Source of the DNA: Steroidobacteraceae bacterium
Lineage (GTDB): Bacteria; Pseudomonadota; Gammaproteobacteria; Steroidobacterales; Steroidobacteraceae
Assembly: GCA_027456085.1 (NCBI GenBank)
Contig: DAIDVO010000030.1
Location: forward strand, 1-35,995
Direction of reading: 5' to 3'
DNA: 35,995 nt
The translations under genes were made by a program, and so were the position numbers. Position 1 is the first letter of the stretch. Every line of letters begins with the position of its first letter. This document shows positions 35,805 through 35,995 of this stretch, piece after piece. Below the pieces are notes generated by a model. That model did not search any database. It had not been told where the DNA came from and worked only from the letters and a program-made list of their open reading frames with translations.

Positions 35805-35995
35805 TCAGCCTCCCGAACGCTTCGCCGGCCATCCCAGTTCATTCAATAGGGCGACCACGGCATCCCGATGTTCGCCTTGAATTTCGATGACTCCGTCGCG
35901 CACCGTTCCGCCGGAACCACAGCGTTTTTTGAGCTTGCCGGCGAGCGCCGCCAATTCTTCGGCCGCCAGCGGCAAACCACTGACCGTCGTGACGC
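35805..35995 (-). CDS. yciH: SUI1/YciH-type translation factor (partial, C-terminal part)
   Basis: Read from the window edge on the minus strand, 62 codons end at TGA 35805-35807. They encode the C-terminal part of an eIF1/SUI1-fold protein: LAALAGKLKKRCGSGGTVRDGVIEIQGEH, then VVALLNELGWPAKRSGG. This matches bacterial YciH, a small protein that can influence start-site selection on the 30S subunit. The gene start is outside the window, and the ORF track does not list this frame. Confidence 0.9.
   Translation of the reverse strand, partial: VTTVSGLPLAAEELAALAGKLKKRCGSGGTVRDGVIEIQGEHRDAVVALLNELGWPAKRSGG

Overview
The window reads as chromosomal DNA of a free-living, high-GC (about 65%) gammaproteobacterium. 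The support is gene order: mreCD-mrdA-rodA-mltB-rlpA-dacA, amgK-murU beside lptD, lptD-surA-pdxA-rsmA-(usp)-apaG-apaH, and thyA-lgt. Kynurenine-pathway genes and MurNAc recycling by AmgK/MurU point towards the Xanthomonadales/Nevskiales/Steroidobacterales side of the class. That placement is inference, because no rRNA or marker search could be run. No tRNA, rRNA, CRISPR array, insertion sequence, prophage or attachment site was seen. No stretch longer than 300 bases lacks a gene.

Layout. 1-7809 (+) is a cell-shape and peptidoglycan operon: end of mreC, mreD, mrdA (PBP2), rodA, mltB, rlpA, dacA, a D-amino-acid transaminase and ybeD. 7764-11222 (-) is an overlapping run amgK-murU-lipA-lipB, which recycles MurNAc and makes lipoyl groups; it converges on ybeD with overlapping 3' ends. 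At 11223-11341 it diverges from lptD through interleaved -10 elements. 11342-18361 (+) holds lptD, surA, pdxA, rsmA, a universal stress protein, apaG and apaH. 18368-18967 (-) is a secreted four-cysteine protein of unknown function. 19066-22217 (+) is a kynurenine cassette: 3-hydroxyanthranilate dioxygenase, kynureninase and a kynurenine monooxygenase broken at its N-terminus. 22187-27336 (-) carries folA, a LysR regulator, a SET-domain protein, thyA, lgt and rlmI. 27390-29462 (+) is a DUF255/thioredoxin-like protein. 29475-35995 (-) holds a HIT hydrolase, a Tat-exported MepK-like endopeptidase, an ornithine/lysine decarboxylase gene split by an in-frame TGA, Sua5, a 947-residue duplicated Deg protease and the end of yciH.

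How the genes work together. Most of the window builds, remodels or recycles the envelope: MreD/PBP2/RodA for elongation, MltB/RlpA/DacA/MepK for cutting, AmgK/MurU for recycling, LptD/SurA for the outer membrane and Lgt for lipoproteins. FolA and ThyA close the dTMP/folate cycle. The kynurenine genes would turn kynurenine into a quinolinate precursor for NAD. Genes are very tightly packed: many stop/start overlaps (ATGA, GTGA, TAGTG), and four convergent pairs with almost no space for terminators.

I did not find a clearly new multi-gene system. The items most worth a second look are the two apparently broken genes (kmo and the decarboxylase), the Nma111/DEG7-like duplicated protease with a degenerate second half, the SET gene coupled to thyA, the unknown secreted protein, and a few regulatory structures (interleaved promoters, predicted leaderless starts, a LysR-box palindrome and two hairpins).
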